A DNA stretch of 64,000 bases from Alistipes megaguti (lineage in GTDB: Bacteria; Bacteroidota; Bacteroidia; Bacteroidales; Rikenellaceae). The translations under genes were made by a program, and so were the position numbers. Below are positions 26,847 to 35,900 of the stretch, in pieces; the stretch's first letter is position 1; each line of letters starts with the position of its first letter. The stretch spans positions 2,960,076 to 3,024,075 of the forward strand of contig NZ_LR027382.1 of NCBI RefSeq assembly GCF_900604385.1, given 5' to 3'. The notes beneath the pieces are model-generated. The model worked only from the letters and a program-made list of their open reading frames with translations, did not search any database and was not told the origin of the DNA.

Positions 26847-27193
26847 TATCCAATAATATTGAAGGTTAATTCGTAACTGGAAAGGCGCTCGTCCGCATAC
26901 ATCACGAACTTGCGGCCCTGGTAATAGAAGGCATGGCCTTCGGAGAGTTGCCCGCCGACAGCTTCGACGATGCGGTCGGCCAGCGTCCGGGCCTCGCGCT
27001 TGGTCTGCGCCACGACGGTCACGACGGTCGTATCCGTATCGCCCGCATTGCCGTCGTAGGTCTCGACGGACTGCGATTCCTCGGAGTAGGCCACAAACGG
27101 AGGCTGCACCTCCGCCGGGACGACATCCGGGTAGATCTTCTCCTTCGGCAGGACGGCCGACAGCAGTTGCACAAGCGTTTCAGTCGAAGTCAT
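26846..27193 (-). CDS. Tail completion / terminator protein (DUF3168-like)
   Basis: The 115-residue protein resembles the DUF3168 family: a short N-terminal helix (TLVQLLSAVLPKEKIYPDVV), PFVAYSEES, and a strand-rich end (RLSSYELTFNI). Such proteins cap the tail tube and join it to the head. It overlaps the preceding gp10-like gene by 4 bases. Confidence 0.78.
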   Translation of the reverse strand: MTSTETLVQLLSAVLPKEKIYPDVVPAEVQPPFVAYSEESQSVETYDGNAGDTDTTVVTVVAQTKREARTLADRIVEAVGGQLSEGHAFYYQGRKFVMYADERLSSYELTFNIIG

Positions 27194-27708
27194 ATCTTTC
27201 GGAAATTACGGTTGACAAATCGCTCGATCGCCGACGTCAGATCCGCCCCGAAGTCGTTGACCGAGGCGTCGGCCGACTGGTCGAAGGCATCGCGCAGGAA
27301 GGGTCGCGCCTTCATGCCGCGGGTCCGCGCGGCGTAGACCACCCCACCCTCGCGGCCCGGGAACTTGAGCGCCCGCAGCTTCTTGTTGCGGGGGCGTCGG
27401 TCCTTCGTGCCGTCGTGCACGAAGCGGGCGTAGAAGGCGTTGACCTTGCCGTTCTTCGTCACGCTGAAGACCGGACCCACGGCCATCGGGATGACCGTCG
27501 GGACGCGATCCTTGCGCAGCGACACCACGCCGATCGAGCGGCTCAACTGCCCGGTGCGCTTCGGAGCCCGGGCCCGGGCCGTCGCAACCATCGGCTGGGC
27601 CGACTTGCGCAGCGCCTGCCGCACGAGCGTGCGCTGCATCTGGTCGGTCAGCTGGTCGAAGATCCGGATCGCCTCCGAATAGCCCTCTATCTTAATATCC
27701 TGCGTCAT
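27190..27708 (-). CDS. HK97 gp10-like head-tail joining protein
   Basis: The 172-residue basic protein fits the HK97_gp10 family: IFDQLTDQMQRTLVRQALRKSAQPMV, ARAPKRTGQLSRSIGV, then FYARFVHDGTK and ARPFLRDAFDQS. It takes part in tail completion. It overlaps the head closure gene by 17 bases. Confidence 0.85.
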   Translation of the reverse strand: MTQDIKIEGYSEAIRIFDQLTDQMQRTLVRQALRKSAQPMVATARARAPKRTGQLSRSIGVVSLRKDRVPTVIPMAVGPVFSVTKNGKVNAFYARFVHDGTKDRRPRNKKLRALKFPGREGGVVYAARTRGMKARPFLRDAFDQSADASVNDFGADLTSAIERFVNRNFRKI

Positions 27709-28042
27709 AGTCCAGGTCGTTCAACGTGATGAGAATGTGCAACCTCTTGCGGAAACCCTCCTCGTAGACGCTTTCGATCGGCCGGCGGCGCCCGTCGATC
27801 TCGACGAGCATCCGCGCATCCACGGCCGGCGAGCGTCCGTCGTCGCCCTTTACGTAGGGGATGGTCAGCACGGCCGACCCTTCGTGGACGATGCGCGAGG
27901 CGAAGAGGTTCTCGCGGCCGCCGCTCTCGGTCTTCGTGGCCCAGAACGAGCGCCACGGGGTCGGTTCGCCGACGATCTCGCCGCCGGCATCCTGCGTCGT
28001 GGCGGGGCGCAGCAGCGTGATTCTAACCTTTCCGGCCGACAT
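27692..28042 (-). CDS. Phage head closure protein (SPP1 gp16-like)
   Basis: The 116-residue beta-barrel type protein shows ITLLRPATTQDAGGEIVG, WRSFWATKTESGGREN and RPIESVYEEGFRKRLHILI, features of head-tail adaptor proteins in HK97-type phages. It overlaps the connector gene by 20 bases. Confidence 0.82.
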   Translation of the reverse strand: MSAGKVRITLLRPATTQDAGGEIVGEPTPWRSFWATKTESGGRENLFASRIVHEGSAVLTIPYVKGDDGRSPAVDARMLVEIDGRRRPIESVYEEGFRKRLHILITLNDLDYDAGY

Positions 28043-28649
28043 AGGGCGTCATTCGATAGGGGTTCAACAAGCGTTCGACGGTCACGGGCAGCGCCGAGAC
28101 CGAGCGTCCGATCACGGCATCGCCGTCCGCCTCGCAGAGCGTCCCGGCACGGAGCGCCACCGCGGCCTCGATGTTCCCGGGGAGGATGATCCCCCCGACG
28201 TCTTCCGGTTCGCGGGTGAGCGTATCGCGGTAGTCGCTGTAGCCGCAGACCGCCTCGACCCGCACCCGGGCCCGCTGGCGCCGGGTGGAGAGGGTCGGAA
28301 GCGTGAAGATCTCGAGAGCGGTGGACTGCTCCGAGGCGAGGAGCTCGTAGGACGACGGATCGAGCGTCTGCTCGCGGTCGTCGGCGTCGAAGTACTTCAC
28401 CGACCGGATACTCAACACGGGGGCCGTCGGCAGGTCGAGCAGCGACTCGAAGCGGTCGAAGGCGAACGCCACAACGCTTCGCACCAGGATCCGATTCGTG
28501 TACTGCTCGGCGATGTCGAAGGCCGCGTAGACGTTCCGCACGGCATTCTCGTAGAGATCGCCGTCTTCGGGGACGAGCCGCATCTGCCCGCCGACAATCC
28601 GCTCGATAACCTGCCGCGGATAGACCTTTTCTGTTCTGTTGAGTATCAT
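28023..28649 (-). CDS. Head-tail connector protein (gp6-like)
   Basis: The 208-residue helical protein has RNVYAAFDIAEQYTNRILVR, PTAPVLSIRSVKYFDADD and ALEIFTLPTLSTRRQRARVR, typical of gp6/gp15 connector proteins that form the ring under the portal. It lies directly after the capsid gene. Confidence 0.82.
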   Translation of the reverse strand: MILNRTEKVYPRQVIERIVGGQMRLVPEDGDLYENAVRNVYAAFDIAEQYTNRILVRSVVAFAFDRFESLLDLPTAPVLSIRSVKYFDADDREQTLDPSSYELLASEQSTALEIFTLPTLSTRRQRARVRVEAVCGYSDYRDTLTREPEDVGGIILPGNIEAAVALRAGTLCEADGDAVIGRSVSALPVTVERLLNPYRMTPYVGRKG

Positions 28650-28661
28650 GGCCGCAGAGGT

Positions 28662-29882
28662 TTAGGCACCGGCACCCATTTCGAGGTACTTCACCGGATG
28701 CGTTCCGGCGTCTACCAGGTTGCCGTCGGCGCGGACATGACCCATGAAGCCCACTTCGAGTTTGTCGGCATACTTCTCCTTGAAGACCGTCATGCGGATG
28801 CCCTGCACCATGCGGAGATGGTAGTACTTGAAGTCGCCGAACGCGATCGGCTTGGCGCTCGCGGCGATGTCGGGCATCGACTCGTTGATGATGACCCGGC
28901 GGCCGAGGATCCGCGAGATGACACCGGTCTGCGCGTCGGTGATGAAGATCGGGCGGCCGTTCTTGTCGACGATCTTCAGAATGGCGGCCAGCGTTGCCGA
29001 GTTCATCATGAACGCACCGCGCTCGGGGTTGCCGTAGGCATTGTCGACCGAAGCCTGAAGCGATACCAGGTCGTCGTAGGTGACAGCCGTGTCCGATGCG
29101 GCAGTTGCGCCCTTGGTGGCAGCCGTGAGCAGTGCCTTGATGTCGTTGGTTCCGGTACCGGTTCGCGTCGCCAGCTCCTGCAGACCGCGGCGCACGCACT
29201 CGGAGACCGCCTCGACGATCGTCGCCTCGACATCGACGTTCGTTCCTTCGAGCAGCGCGATGTGGATCGGGAAGATCGGCGTCACGTAGTCGTAGGCGCT
29301 GATCGTCACACCCTTGAACTGCACCTTGTCGGCCGTGTTCGCATCTCCCTCGTTCAACTTCTTCAGCGCCTTGTCGGTGGTGTTGAGCGTGGACTTCGTG
29401 TAGGGGATCGCGTTCTGGGTAATCACCAGATCGACCGCCTCGAGGAAGGTGCCGGTCGACTTGAGGGCGTGCACGACCTGATCCGCCACGAGTTTCGGGA
29501 TGATGATCTGATTCTCCGACGTACCGGTGAACAGTTCGGCTCGCAGTTCGGGCTTGACATCGCCCTTGGTGGCAACACCGCGCACATAGTCGATGAAGGC
29601 CGAGCGCAACTCCTCCTGGTGCTGGGCGGCACGCTCCGCGGGCGTCTTGCCATCGTTGCCGCCGATACGGCGTGCCGAAGCTGCCGCGCGCGCCTCGTCC
29701 TCCTCGAGCAGTGCAATACGCTCGTCGAGGGCTTCGTACTCTCTTTTCAGGCCGTCATACTGGGCCCGCTCCTCGGGGGTGAAGCCCTTGGCCTCACGCT
29801 CCTCGGCCACATCCAGCATCTGCGACATCTTGGCCGCCAGCGCTGCACGCTCTTCCTTGAGTTCTTTGATTGTCTTCTTCAT
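28662..29882 (-). CDS. HK97-family major capsid protein
   Basis: The 406-residue protein begins with a coiled-coil delta/scaffold domain (residues 1-90, TIKELKEERAALAAKMSQML), then the HK97 fold: IIIPKLVADQVVHALKSTGT, ITISAYDYVTPIFPIHIALLEG and FMMNSATLAAILKIVDKNGRP. The ATG at 29882 is preferred to an ATG 13 codons upstream, since the scaffold helix starts here. The prohead protease upstream should remove the delta domain during maturation. Confidence 0.95.
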   Translation of the reverse strand: MKKTIKELKEERAALAAKMSQMLDVAEEREAKGFTPEERAQYDGLKREYEALDERIALLEEDEARAAASARRIGGNDGKTPAERAAQHQEELRSAFIDYVRGVATKGDVKPELRAELFTGTSENQIIIPKLVADQVVHALKSTGTFLEAVDLVITQNAIPYTKSTLNTTDKALKKLNEGDANTADKVQFKGVTISAYDYVTPIFPIHIALLEGTNVDVEATIVEAVSECVRRGLQELATRTGTGTNDIKALLTAATKGATAASDTAVTYDDLVSLQASVDNAYGNPERGAFMMNSATLAAILKIVDKNGRPIFITDAQTGVISRILGRRVIINESMPDIAASAKPIAFGDFKYYHLRMVQGIRMTVFKEKYADKLEVGFMGHVRADGNLVDAGTHPVKYLEMGAGA

Positions 29883-29896
29883 GATGTGTATGGTGG

Positions 29897-30571
29897 TTAA
29901 TGGTTTGCGATTTTCGTACACAGCGCGACGCGCTCACGGACGAGTTCCATGGCCTCTTCGGAGGCTTGTGCCGCCGCCCGACGCAGTTCCTCGACAGCCG
30001 TCCGTTCGTCAGTTGCCGCACGTTCCGCCACGGCCGAGGTGGTCGGATAGGCGCCATTGACGACGATCGACAGATCGTACAACTTCGAGATCTTCGTCAC
30101 CACGCGCTGGTCGTACGCCAGCCCGTTCGCCTCGCTGCGCCACGTCCAGACGTTCTCTTCGACCTTAAACTTGAAACTGCACTCGGAGATGTCGCCCCGG
30201 CGGACGAGTTCCAGCAGGTCGTTGCCGCGGGTCGTGTTCGGAGCATCGAATGCGAAGTAGAGACCGTCGCTCTCGATGCGGATTTCAAGAGTCCCCTCGC
30301 CGTTGCGCGAGCGGGCCAGCACATCGGCACAGCCCGTGCCGTGGTCCGTGCACATGATGACGTCCGACATGTCGCACCCGTCGAAGGCGTGGGGGTCGAT
30401 CTTCTCGATCCATTCGCCCCATATCGGGTTGCTCCACTCGTTGAACGGCACGGCACGGCCCTCGATCCGTCGGGAGGGCTGGCCGTCGGCGCGCTGCTCG
30501 ACGTGCAGGTCGACGATCCGCATCGTGCGCATCACCGGCCGGTTGATTGCCTTGTCCTTATTTTTGTCCAT
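29897..30571 (-). CDS. HK97-family prohead protease
   Basis: The 224-residue protein has the S78/HK97 protease pattern: RIEGRAVPFNEWS, catalytic His77 in MCTDHGTG, and the catalytic serine at about 132 in DISECSFKF. It cleaves the capsid delta domain and itself. Its start overlaps the portal gene end by 14 bases. Confidence 0.92.
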   Translation of the reverse strand: MDKNKDKAINRPVMRTMRIVDLHVEQRADGQPSRRIEGRAVPFNEWSNPIWGEWIEKIDPHAFDGCDMSDVIMCTDHGTGCADVLARSRNGEGTLEIRIESDGLYFAFDAPNTTRGNDLLELVRRGDISECSFKFKVEENVWTWRSEANGLAYDQRVVTKISKLYDLSIVVNGAYPTTSAVAERAATDERTAVEELRRAAAQASEEAMELVRERVALCTKIANH

Positions 30572-31751
30572 TGCCTTGTGGTTTTACAGATTCCATGTTC
30601 AGCGGCCGGAAATAGGTATCGCCGCCCTCGTAGGCATCGAGATCCTCCGCTGCGCGGATCTCGTTCGGCGACATCGCCCCGATGTTGTACATCTGGCGGT
30701 AGTAGTTCGTGCGCGATGCCGTGTCGGCCCGCAGCAGCCCCCGGGCGTCGATGTCGACGTAGAGCCGCCCCTTCTCCTCTTCGAGGAACAACTTGTCGTT
30801 GAGCTCCTCCTCGACCTTGGTGATCCACGGCGAGAGGGTCACGTTGTAGAACTCGAGGTTCTGCTGCTCGTTGTTCGAGTAGGTCGAGTGGCTCAAGTCG
30901 CCGACCATGTGGGGCGGTACGCCGAAGATGGTCGCAATCTCGTCAATCGACTGCAGACGGGTGGCGATGAACTGCGCATCCTCGGGCGGAATCGTGATCG
31001 ACGAATAGTCGAGGCCGTCCTCCAACAGGAGCGGCTTGCCGGCATTCCGGGCCCCGAAATAGGAGTCGGAGAGCTGCTTGTAGAGCCGCGACCAGGCCTC
31101 GTCACTCAACGCCTTCGGGTTCTTGAAGACACCGGTCGTGCGGCATCCGTTGCGGTAGAACGAGCGGGCGAACTCGACGGAGTTGTTCGCCAGTTCAAGC
31201 AGGCGGGCATGGTGGCGGATCGGCGAGAGGCCCAGCAGGCCGTTGACCGAAAGCCCCTTGATGTGCACGACGTCGCGGCTCGGGATGCGGGCCGAGTTGC
31301 CGACGATCGAGTAGAAGATGTCGTCGTCACCCTCCCACAGCGAGACGTTCTCCGGCAGGACGAAGTCCAGGCGCGTCGGGTACTCATGGCGGTCGCGTGC
31401 GGTGATGAAGGCGTAGGCATTGCCCCGCAGCAGGGCCGAGACCATCAGCGCCTCGCGCAGCGAGACGCCGTTCATCTTCGGGCTCGGCTTCATCATCAGC
31501 CGCGTCACCGGGTGGTCGCTCCGCAAGCGCCGGCGGCGGTCGTCGACGCGCTCCTTGACATGGACCGGGAGGGTCGAGAAGCAGTCCGAGATCAGCCGCA
31601 CGCACGACCAGACGGTCGAGATCTTCAGGGCGAGATCGTGGTCGACATCCTCCATCTTCCCCATCGTATTGGTGAGGCCGCCCCGGCTGACGATGACCGG
31701 AAGACCCGCCCACGAGGCGGCGCGTGCCACTATGTTGCGAAAGAATCCCAT
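30558..31751 (-). CDS. HK97-family portal protein
   Basis: The 397-residue protein has STVWSCVRLISDCFSTLPVHV, MMKPSPKMNGVSLREALMVS, a central region VVHIKGLSVNGLLGLSPI and the downstream IFGVPPHMVGDLSHSTYSNNE, all usual for HK97 portals. It forms the dodecameric DNA entry ring. ATG at 31751 (MGFFRN) is taken as start; an in-frame ATG 7 codons earlier is possible. Confidence 0.94.
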   Translation of the reverse strand: MGFFRNIVARAASWAGLPVIVSRGGLTNTMGKMEDVDHDLALKISTVWSCVRLISDCFSTLPVHVKERVDDRRRRLRSDHPVTRLMMKPSPKMNGVSLREALMVSALLRGNAYAFITARDRHEYPTRLDFVLPENVSLWEGDDDIFYSIVGNSARIPSRDVVHIKGLSVNGLLGLSPIRHHARLLELANNSVEFARSFYRNGCRTTGVFKNPKALSDEAWSRLYKQLSDSYFGARNAGKPLLLEDGLDYSSITIPPEDAQFIATRLQSIDEIATIFGVPPHMVGDLSHSTYSNNEQQNLEFYNVTLSPWITKVEEELNDKLFLEEEKGRLYVDIDARGLLRADTASRTNYYRQMYNIGAMSPNEIRAAEDLDAYEGGDTYFRPLNMESVKPQGNGQK

Positions 31752-31800
31752 CGTTTGCGATTTGCTTGACACAAAGATCGAGACCTCGCCGGCAAAAAAG

Positions 31801-31843
31801 AGGTTAACGTCGTTAACTTTCCGAGGTTAACGTCGTTAACTTT
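31801..31843. repeat. Two tandem 20-bp repeats, each with paired GTTAAC palindromes
   Basis: AGGTTAACGTCGTTAACTTT occurs at 31801-31820 and 31824-31843. Each copy contains two GTTAAC palindromes three bases apart, so it can also form a short hairpin. It lies between the small gene at 31865 and the portal start. A binding site for a phage regulator, or a weak terminator, are both possible. Confidence 0.75.
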
Positions 31844-31864
31844 TTGCACGATCGGCCCCGGAGG

Positions 31865-32104
31865 CTATTTTGAGCGGGGTCGCCGACGGCGGCAGAACTG
31901 GCTGTAGGCGGTCTTGAAGCTCGGGAACCCGGCGAAGCGCCGCCGCCCCACCACCTCGGCATACTGCCGTTCGGTCGCTTCGTAGGCCTGTTCGTTGGTC
32001 TCGTAGTAGGCCAGCATCTTCACGTAGCGTTCGTAGAAACCCTGCGGTCCGGAGATGAACCGCCGGGTGGGCTCGTCCAGTTTGTAGTTCGTTGTCTGAT
32101 CCAT
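31865..32104 (-). CDS. Small phage protein between terminase and portal, unknown
   Basis: The 79-residue protein (MDQTTNYKLDEPTRRFISGPQGFYERYVKML...) has no domain I recognise. It is 12 bp downstream of the large terminase with a plausible start. The C-terminal tail is strongly basic (FCRRRRPRSK). Confidence 0.65.
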   Translation of the reverse strand: MDQTTNYKLDEPTRRFISGPQGFYERYVKMLAYYETNEQAYEATERQYAEVVGRRRFAGFPSFKTAYSQFCRRRRPRSK

Positions 32105-32116
32105 GGTTGTTATTCG

Positions 32117-33802
32117 TTAAAAGGTTCTCAATCCCCGGTCTTCGTAGACCGACCGGGCAGGCGGCGTGCGCTGGGCGCTCATCCACTCGCCGATGGCCTC
32201 GATGGCCGCCACCACGCCGTCGATCTTCTCCGGGCTGCGGTTCTTCACCGGCTTGAGGTTGTCGTTCGCGTCGCGGTAGACCACCACGTTCGAGACCATC
32301 CACCGCAGAACCGGATTCCCGTAATGCTCCAGATCCCCCGACCGGACGAGCCGTTCGAACTCCTTGGTCGGCGGCGAGATGTTCGAGATCGACTGCTGGA
32401 AGCCGTCCATCGGCAGGCCGTCGTTCTGCAGGTCGATGACCAGCTGCGAGGAGTTCCACCGGTCGTAGCCGATCTTGCGGATGTCGTACCGCTCGGCCAG
32501 CCGGGCGATGTCGCGGCGGATCACGTCGTAGTCGGTGACGTTTCCCGGCGTGACGCGCAGCAGCCCTTGCCGCACCCAGACGTCGATGTTCGCATTCTCG
32601 CGCTGCATCTCGCGCCGCGTGCGGTACTTCTCCTCGGGGATCCAGAAGAAGGGCAGCAGCTGCGTGCGGTCGTTCTCGTGGAAGGCCAGCACCAGCGACG
32701 AGAAGTCGTTCACCGATCCGAGGTCGAGACCCGCATAGCACTCGCACCCCGCCAGCGACTCGACGGGCGTCTCCGAGCGGCAGGCGCACCAGACGTCGTC
32801 GCCGATCCAGATATCCGAGGCCTGCACCCAAAGGTTGAAGTTCTTCGTCAGGATGGCGCTCTCCTGCTCGGGCTTCGTGCGCATCGTGCGGTACTGCTCC
32901 TCGAGGAACTCGGGCTTGACCGAGGCCCCGAAGCAGGGGTTCGACTTCACCCACGTCGCGGGATCCGATAGCTCCTCGCGCGAGTCCTGGGTGTAGATCA
33001 TCGCCAGCAGCGCATCGTCCTCGAAGATCCCCTCGAGCATCTTGATCGCGCTCGACCGGTAGGTGAAGCAGGGCCCCGCGAGGTTGAAACCGGCGGTCGT
33101 GATGATGCACATCAGCGGCTGCCGGCGGGCGCCCATCGACGACTTCATGACGGCGTAGACCTCGTCGGTCTTGTGGGCGTGGAACTCGTCGACGATCGTG
33201 CAGGAGGCGTTCTTTCCGTCGAGCGTGTTGGCATCCGACGACAGCGGCTTGAAGACCGAACCGGTCGCCTCGTAGGAGATCGACCCGCCGGCCGACCGGA
33301 AGACCTTCGCCCGCCGCGAGAGCGAACAGCGGCGGACCATCTCCTGCGCCGCCCCGAAGCACTCGCGGGCCTGGTCGCGCGTCGTGGCGCAGGAGTAGAC
33401 CTCGGCCCCCGACTCGCCGTCGGCGAAGAGCATGTAGCAGCCGATGCCCGCCAGCAGGGTCGTCTTGCCGTTCTTGCGGGCCACCTCGAGGTAGGCCTCC
33501 CGGAAGCGTCGCGTGCCCGTCGCCGCGCGGCGGAATCCGAAGAGGTTCCACAGGAAGAACTGCTGCCAGGGCTCCAGCTCGATCGGACGGCCGGCCCACT
33601 CGCCCTTGATGTGCGGCAGGTGGCGGATGAAGTCGATCGGCCGGGCTGCGGCCCGTTCGTCGAAGTACCAGCCCCGCTCGACGGCCTCGGCCCGATCGCG
33701 GAAGTAGCGATCGACGGCCATGCGGACGTAACGGCACGCCGGGATGCGCCCGTCGCGCACATCCACGGCATACTGCTCGGCCGGATGCAACTGCTTCTTC
33801 AT
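32117..33802 (-). CDS. terL: Terminase large subunit
   Basis: The 561-residue protein has the ATPase Walker A-like motif VARKNGKTT at residues 107-115, Walker B TIVDEFHAH at about 202-210, coupling motif CIITTAGF, and the nuclease start CYAGLDLGSVNDFSS with later acidic residues. It packages DNA into the prohead. Its start overlaps the small subunit stop (ATGA). Confidence 0.95.
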   Translation of the reverse strand: MKKQLHPAEQYAVDVRDGRIPACRYVRMAVDRYFRDRAEAVERGWYFDERAAARPIDFIRHLPHIKGEWAGRPIELEPWQQFFLWNLFGFRRAATGTRRFREAYLEVARKNGKTTLLAGIGCYMLFADGESGAEVYSCATTRDQARECFGAAQEMVRRCSLSRRAKVFRSAGGSISYEATGSVFKPLSSDANTLDGKNASCTIVDEFHAHKTDEVYAVMKSSMGARRQPLMCIITTAGFNLAGPCFTYRSSAIKMLEGIFEDDALLAMIYTQDSREELSDPATWVKSNPCFGASVKPEFLEEQYRTMRTKPEQESAILTKNFNLWVQASDIWIGDDVWCACRSETPVESLAGCECYAGLDLGSVNDFSSLVLAFHENDRTQLLPFFWIPEEKYRTRREMQRENANIDVWVRQGLLRVTPGNVTDYDVIRRDIARLAERYDIRKIGYDRWNSSQLVIDLQNDGLPMDGFQQSISNISPPTKEFERLVRSGDLEHYGNPVLRWMVSNVVVYRDANDNLKPVKNRSPEKIDGVVAAIEAIGEWMSAQRTPPARSVYEDRGLRTF

Positions 33803-34308
33803 GACTGCCCCACGAACTGGTCAAACGGATCGGTGACTTTGGCCGCATCGGCACGCTCGCGGGCATCGGCCGACTCGACCTGGCGGCGCGACACGGGTGA
33901 GAGGCCGAACTGCGCCCCGACCTTGTTCACCACGTCGAGCGAATCCTTGAAGAGCCGCGCTGCAGGGTGCATCGAGACCGACACGCCGTTCTGGGTCTTC
34001 GTTTCGATGAAATAGCCCGGTCCGGAGGCGATGTCGGCGTAGGCGGTCTTCAGGTTGGCATAGGCCGCCGCGTAGGCCGCCAGCAGCGGGATGTCGAGTT
34101 TGGTGAGCACCTTCCAGGAGATCAGCATCCGGGCCGTGCGGTCGAAGATCTTCCGCGCGTCGTCGGCCAGCCAGGAGGGCGCCGTGGCTTTGGTGACGGG
34201 TTTGCAGACGCCCCGCGCCGGGGCCTCCGTCTCCGTTTTCGAGGTCCGGCACTTCCGAAGCGTGCCGCGCATCGCCTTGACCTCATCAGGCAGTGGGTTT
34301 CTTCCCAT
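33799..34308 (-). CDS. terS: Terminase small subunit (P27-like)
   Basis: The 169-residue protein starts MGRNPLPDEVKAMRGTLRKC, as typical for P27-family small terminases, and has a helical middle (APSWLADDARKIFDRTARML) and C-terminal region (LSPVSRRQVESADA). It recognises the packaging site. The ATG at 34308 is preferred; an upstream in-frame ATG at 34347 precedes it without clear family similarity. Confidence 0.85.
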   Translation of the reverse strand: MGRNPLPDEVKAMRGTLRKCRTSKTETEAPARGVCKPVTKATAPSWLADDARKIFDRTARMLISWKVLTKLDIPLLAAYAAAYANLKTAYADIASGPGYFIETKTQNGVSVSMHPAARLFKDSLDVVNKVGAQFGLSPVSRRQVESADARERADAAKVTDPFDQFVGQS

Positions 34309-34647
34309 ATCGATAAATAAAACAGACTTACAAATCGTAACATTCACTCGTTACCCAAATAGATTTTGGATTTTGGATGTGTGTGTAAAGAATTTCATGG
34401 GCGGTTGGTTTCGGGAAAGGTTCCAGCGATTTTCACCCCCTATCCCCCTACCCTCCGAACCGCGAGTAACAAATCGTAACATTGACAGCCTCCATACTTA
34501 CAATTTTATCAAGCACAACAACTTATAAACAATACGACACCAATCATTTAACGCGTTAACCCCGCACTGTCGGGAAGCCCGTAAAACCGTAAGAAGGGCC
34601 CGAATTTCGTATCATATAAGTCCCGGAAGTAATTATATATACACACC
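34309..34647. other. Non-coding region upstream of terS with a direct repeat
   Basis: This AT-rich stretch holds ACAAATCGTAACATT at 34330-34344 and again at 34469-34483. No convincing gene was seen. Position next to the small terminase suggests a packaging (cos/pac) or promoter region. Confidence 0.5.
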
Positions 34648-35583
34648 TCATCCGTCCGGTCTGCGGGACGATTCGATGGCCTTTTCGACCAGTCGAGCCG
34701 GGGTGTTGCGGATCAGCATCCGGGCGTGAACCTCCTCGGCATAGATGCGCGTAGTGTTGGTGGTCGTGTGTCCGAGCATGTCGCGCACGGTCTCGAGATC
34801 GACTCCCGACTCGACCATCAGGCAGGCGCACGTATGACGCAGCGAGTGGGCCGTGATGTTCGGCCGGCAGATCCCGATCGCGGCCAGCCGCTGGTGGACG
34901 ATCTGGCTGATCGACGTCCGCCTCAACCGGTGGCTGTTCTTCGGATAGGCACTTGCGAAGAGCGGCTCGCCCGGCCGGATGTCGCGCATCGAGATGAACT
35001 CCTCGAACAGCTCGACGATCATGTCGGGCAGGGCCATCGCCTCGACCTTCTCGTGGCGGCCCTTGCGCTGGATGTAGAGGACCGGCACGCCCTCCTCCGT
35101 GCGGTCGAAGTCGTCAACATTCACCCGCTCGACCTCGCACGTGCGCAGCGCCAGCAGCAACATCATCGCCAGCATCAGCCGGTCGCGCTTGCCCTTGAAG
35201 GTGGACGTATCCACCGAATCGAGCAGCCGCGCCGCCTCCTCGGAGGTGAGGCGTCCCTTGCGGTGGCCCCGGTAGCGGACCGACGAGCGGATCCCGGCGC
35301 CGATGTCGGAGTAGTAACCCCGCGCCGCGCAGTACTTGTAGAACATCCGCACGGCCGTGACGTAGCCGTCGACCGTGAGGGCCGACCTCCCCTGTTGCTC
35401 GAGCGACTGCTTCCAGGCGAGGATGTGGCGCCGGGCCGGGCATCGCGGATCGACACGCTGCGCCGCGAGCCAGCGGAACCAGAGCTGGACCTTCGTCCGG
35501 TAGCTGGTCCGCGTGGTCTCCATGACGTCGAGGTTCTGCATCCACTCGTCGATCACTTCGAGGATCGTGGCGCTGGTGTTCAT
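34648..35583 (-). CDS. Second tyrosine recombinase, XerC/D-like, inside the prophage
   Basis: The 311-residue protein has a SAM-like core-binding domain (ILEVIDEWMQNLDVMETTRT) and an intact catalytic domain: Arg in LLLALRTCEVERV, His-x-x-Arg in AHSLRHTCACLMVESG, and His/Tyr in GHTTTNTTRIYAEE. Unlike the integrase at the left end it is not broken. It sits between packaging and HNH genes, so it may resolve genome dimers, invert a segment or act in excision. Which role is not visible. Confidence 0.9.
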   Translation of the reverse strand: MNTSATILEVIDEWMQNLDVMETTRTSYRTKVQLWFRWLAAQRVDPRCPARRHILAWKQSLEQQGRSALTVDGYVTAVRMFYKYCAARGYYSDIGAGIRSSVRYRGHRKGRLTSEEAARLLDSVDTSTFKGKRDRLMLAMMLLLALRTCEVERVNVDDFDRTEEGVPVLYIQRKGRHEKVEAMALPDMIVELFEEFISMRDIRPGEPLFASAYPKNSHRLRRTSISQIVHQRLAAIGICRPNITAHSLRHTCACLMVESGVDLETVRDMLGHTTTNTTRIYAEEVHARMLIRNTPARLVEKAIESSRRPDG

Positions 35584-35897
35584 CGGCGGGCGGTTCGTTT
35601 GTGGGCCTCGCGGCCCGACTTCCGGTTATGGCAGGCGTCGCACAGACTTTGCAGATTGCGCAGGTCGAGGGCGGCACCGCCTTCGTTGATCGGGACGATG
35701 TGGTCGACGACCGTGGCCTCCGTGACGAGACCCCGGCTCCGGCACTCCTCACAGAGCGGGTCGGCATTCAGTTTGATCTGACGCAGGCGGCGCCAGCGTG
35801 CGGACTGATAGAAGGCCGAGTTCGCATGAAGGCGTCGGCCCTGGGATTCGCGCGGCGGCAGATAGGCCCGCCGGGATGGTTTCGGAATGGTTGGCAT
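35580..35897 (-). CDS. HNH endonuclease
   Basis: The 105-residue protein has the HNH/zinc pattern: PLCEECRSRG, VVDHIVPINEGG, LRNLQSLCDACHNRK. In HK97-type phages an HNH protein next to the terminase often assists packaging by nicking. Here a recombinase gene stands between them. It overlaps the recombinase start by 4 bases. Confidence 0.92.
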   Translation of the reverse strand: MPTIPKPSRRAYLPPRESQGRRLHANSAFYQSARWRRLRQIKLNADPLCEECRSRGLVTEATVVDHIVPINEGGAALDLRNLQSLCDACHNRKSGREAHKRTARR

Positions 35898-35900
35898 AGG

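Noticed and set aside
27861..29900. 679-codon plus-strand frame opposite the capsid and connector genes
   Set aside because: Antisense shadow of HK97-type structural genes.
31836..33866. 676-codon minus-strand frame overlapping the large terminase
   Set aside because: Different frame of the same strand; terminase motifs are in 32117-33802.
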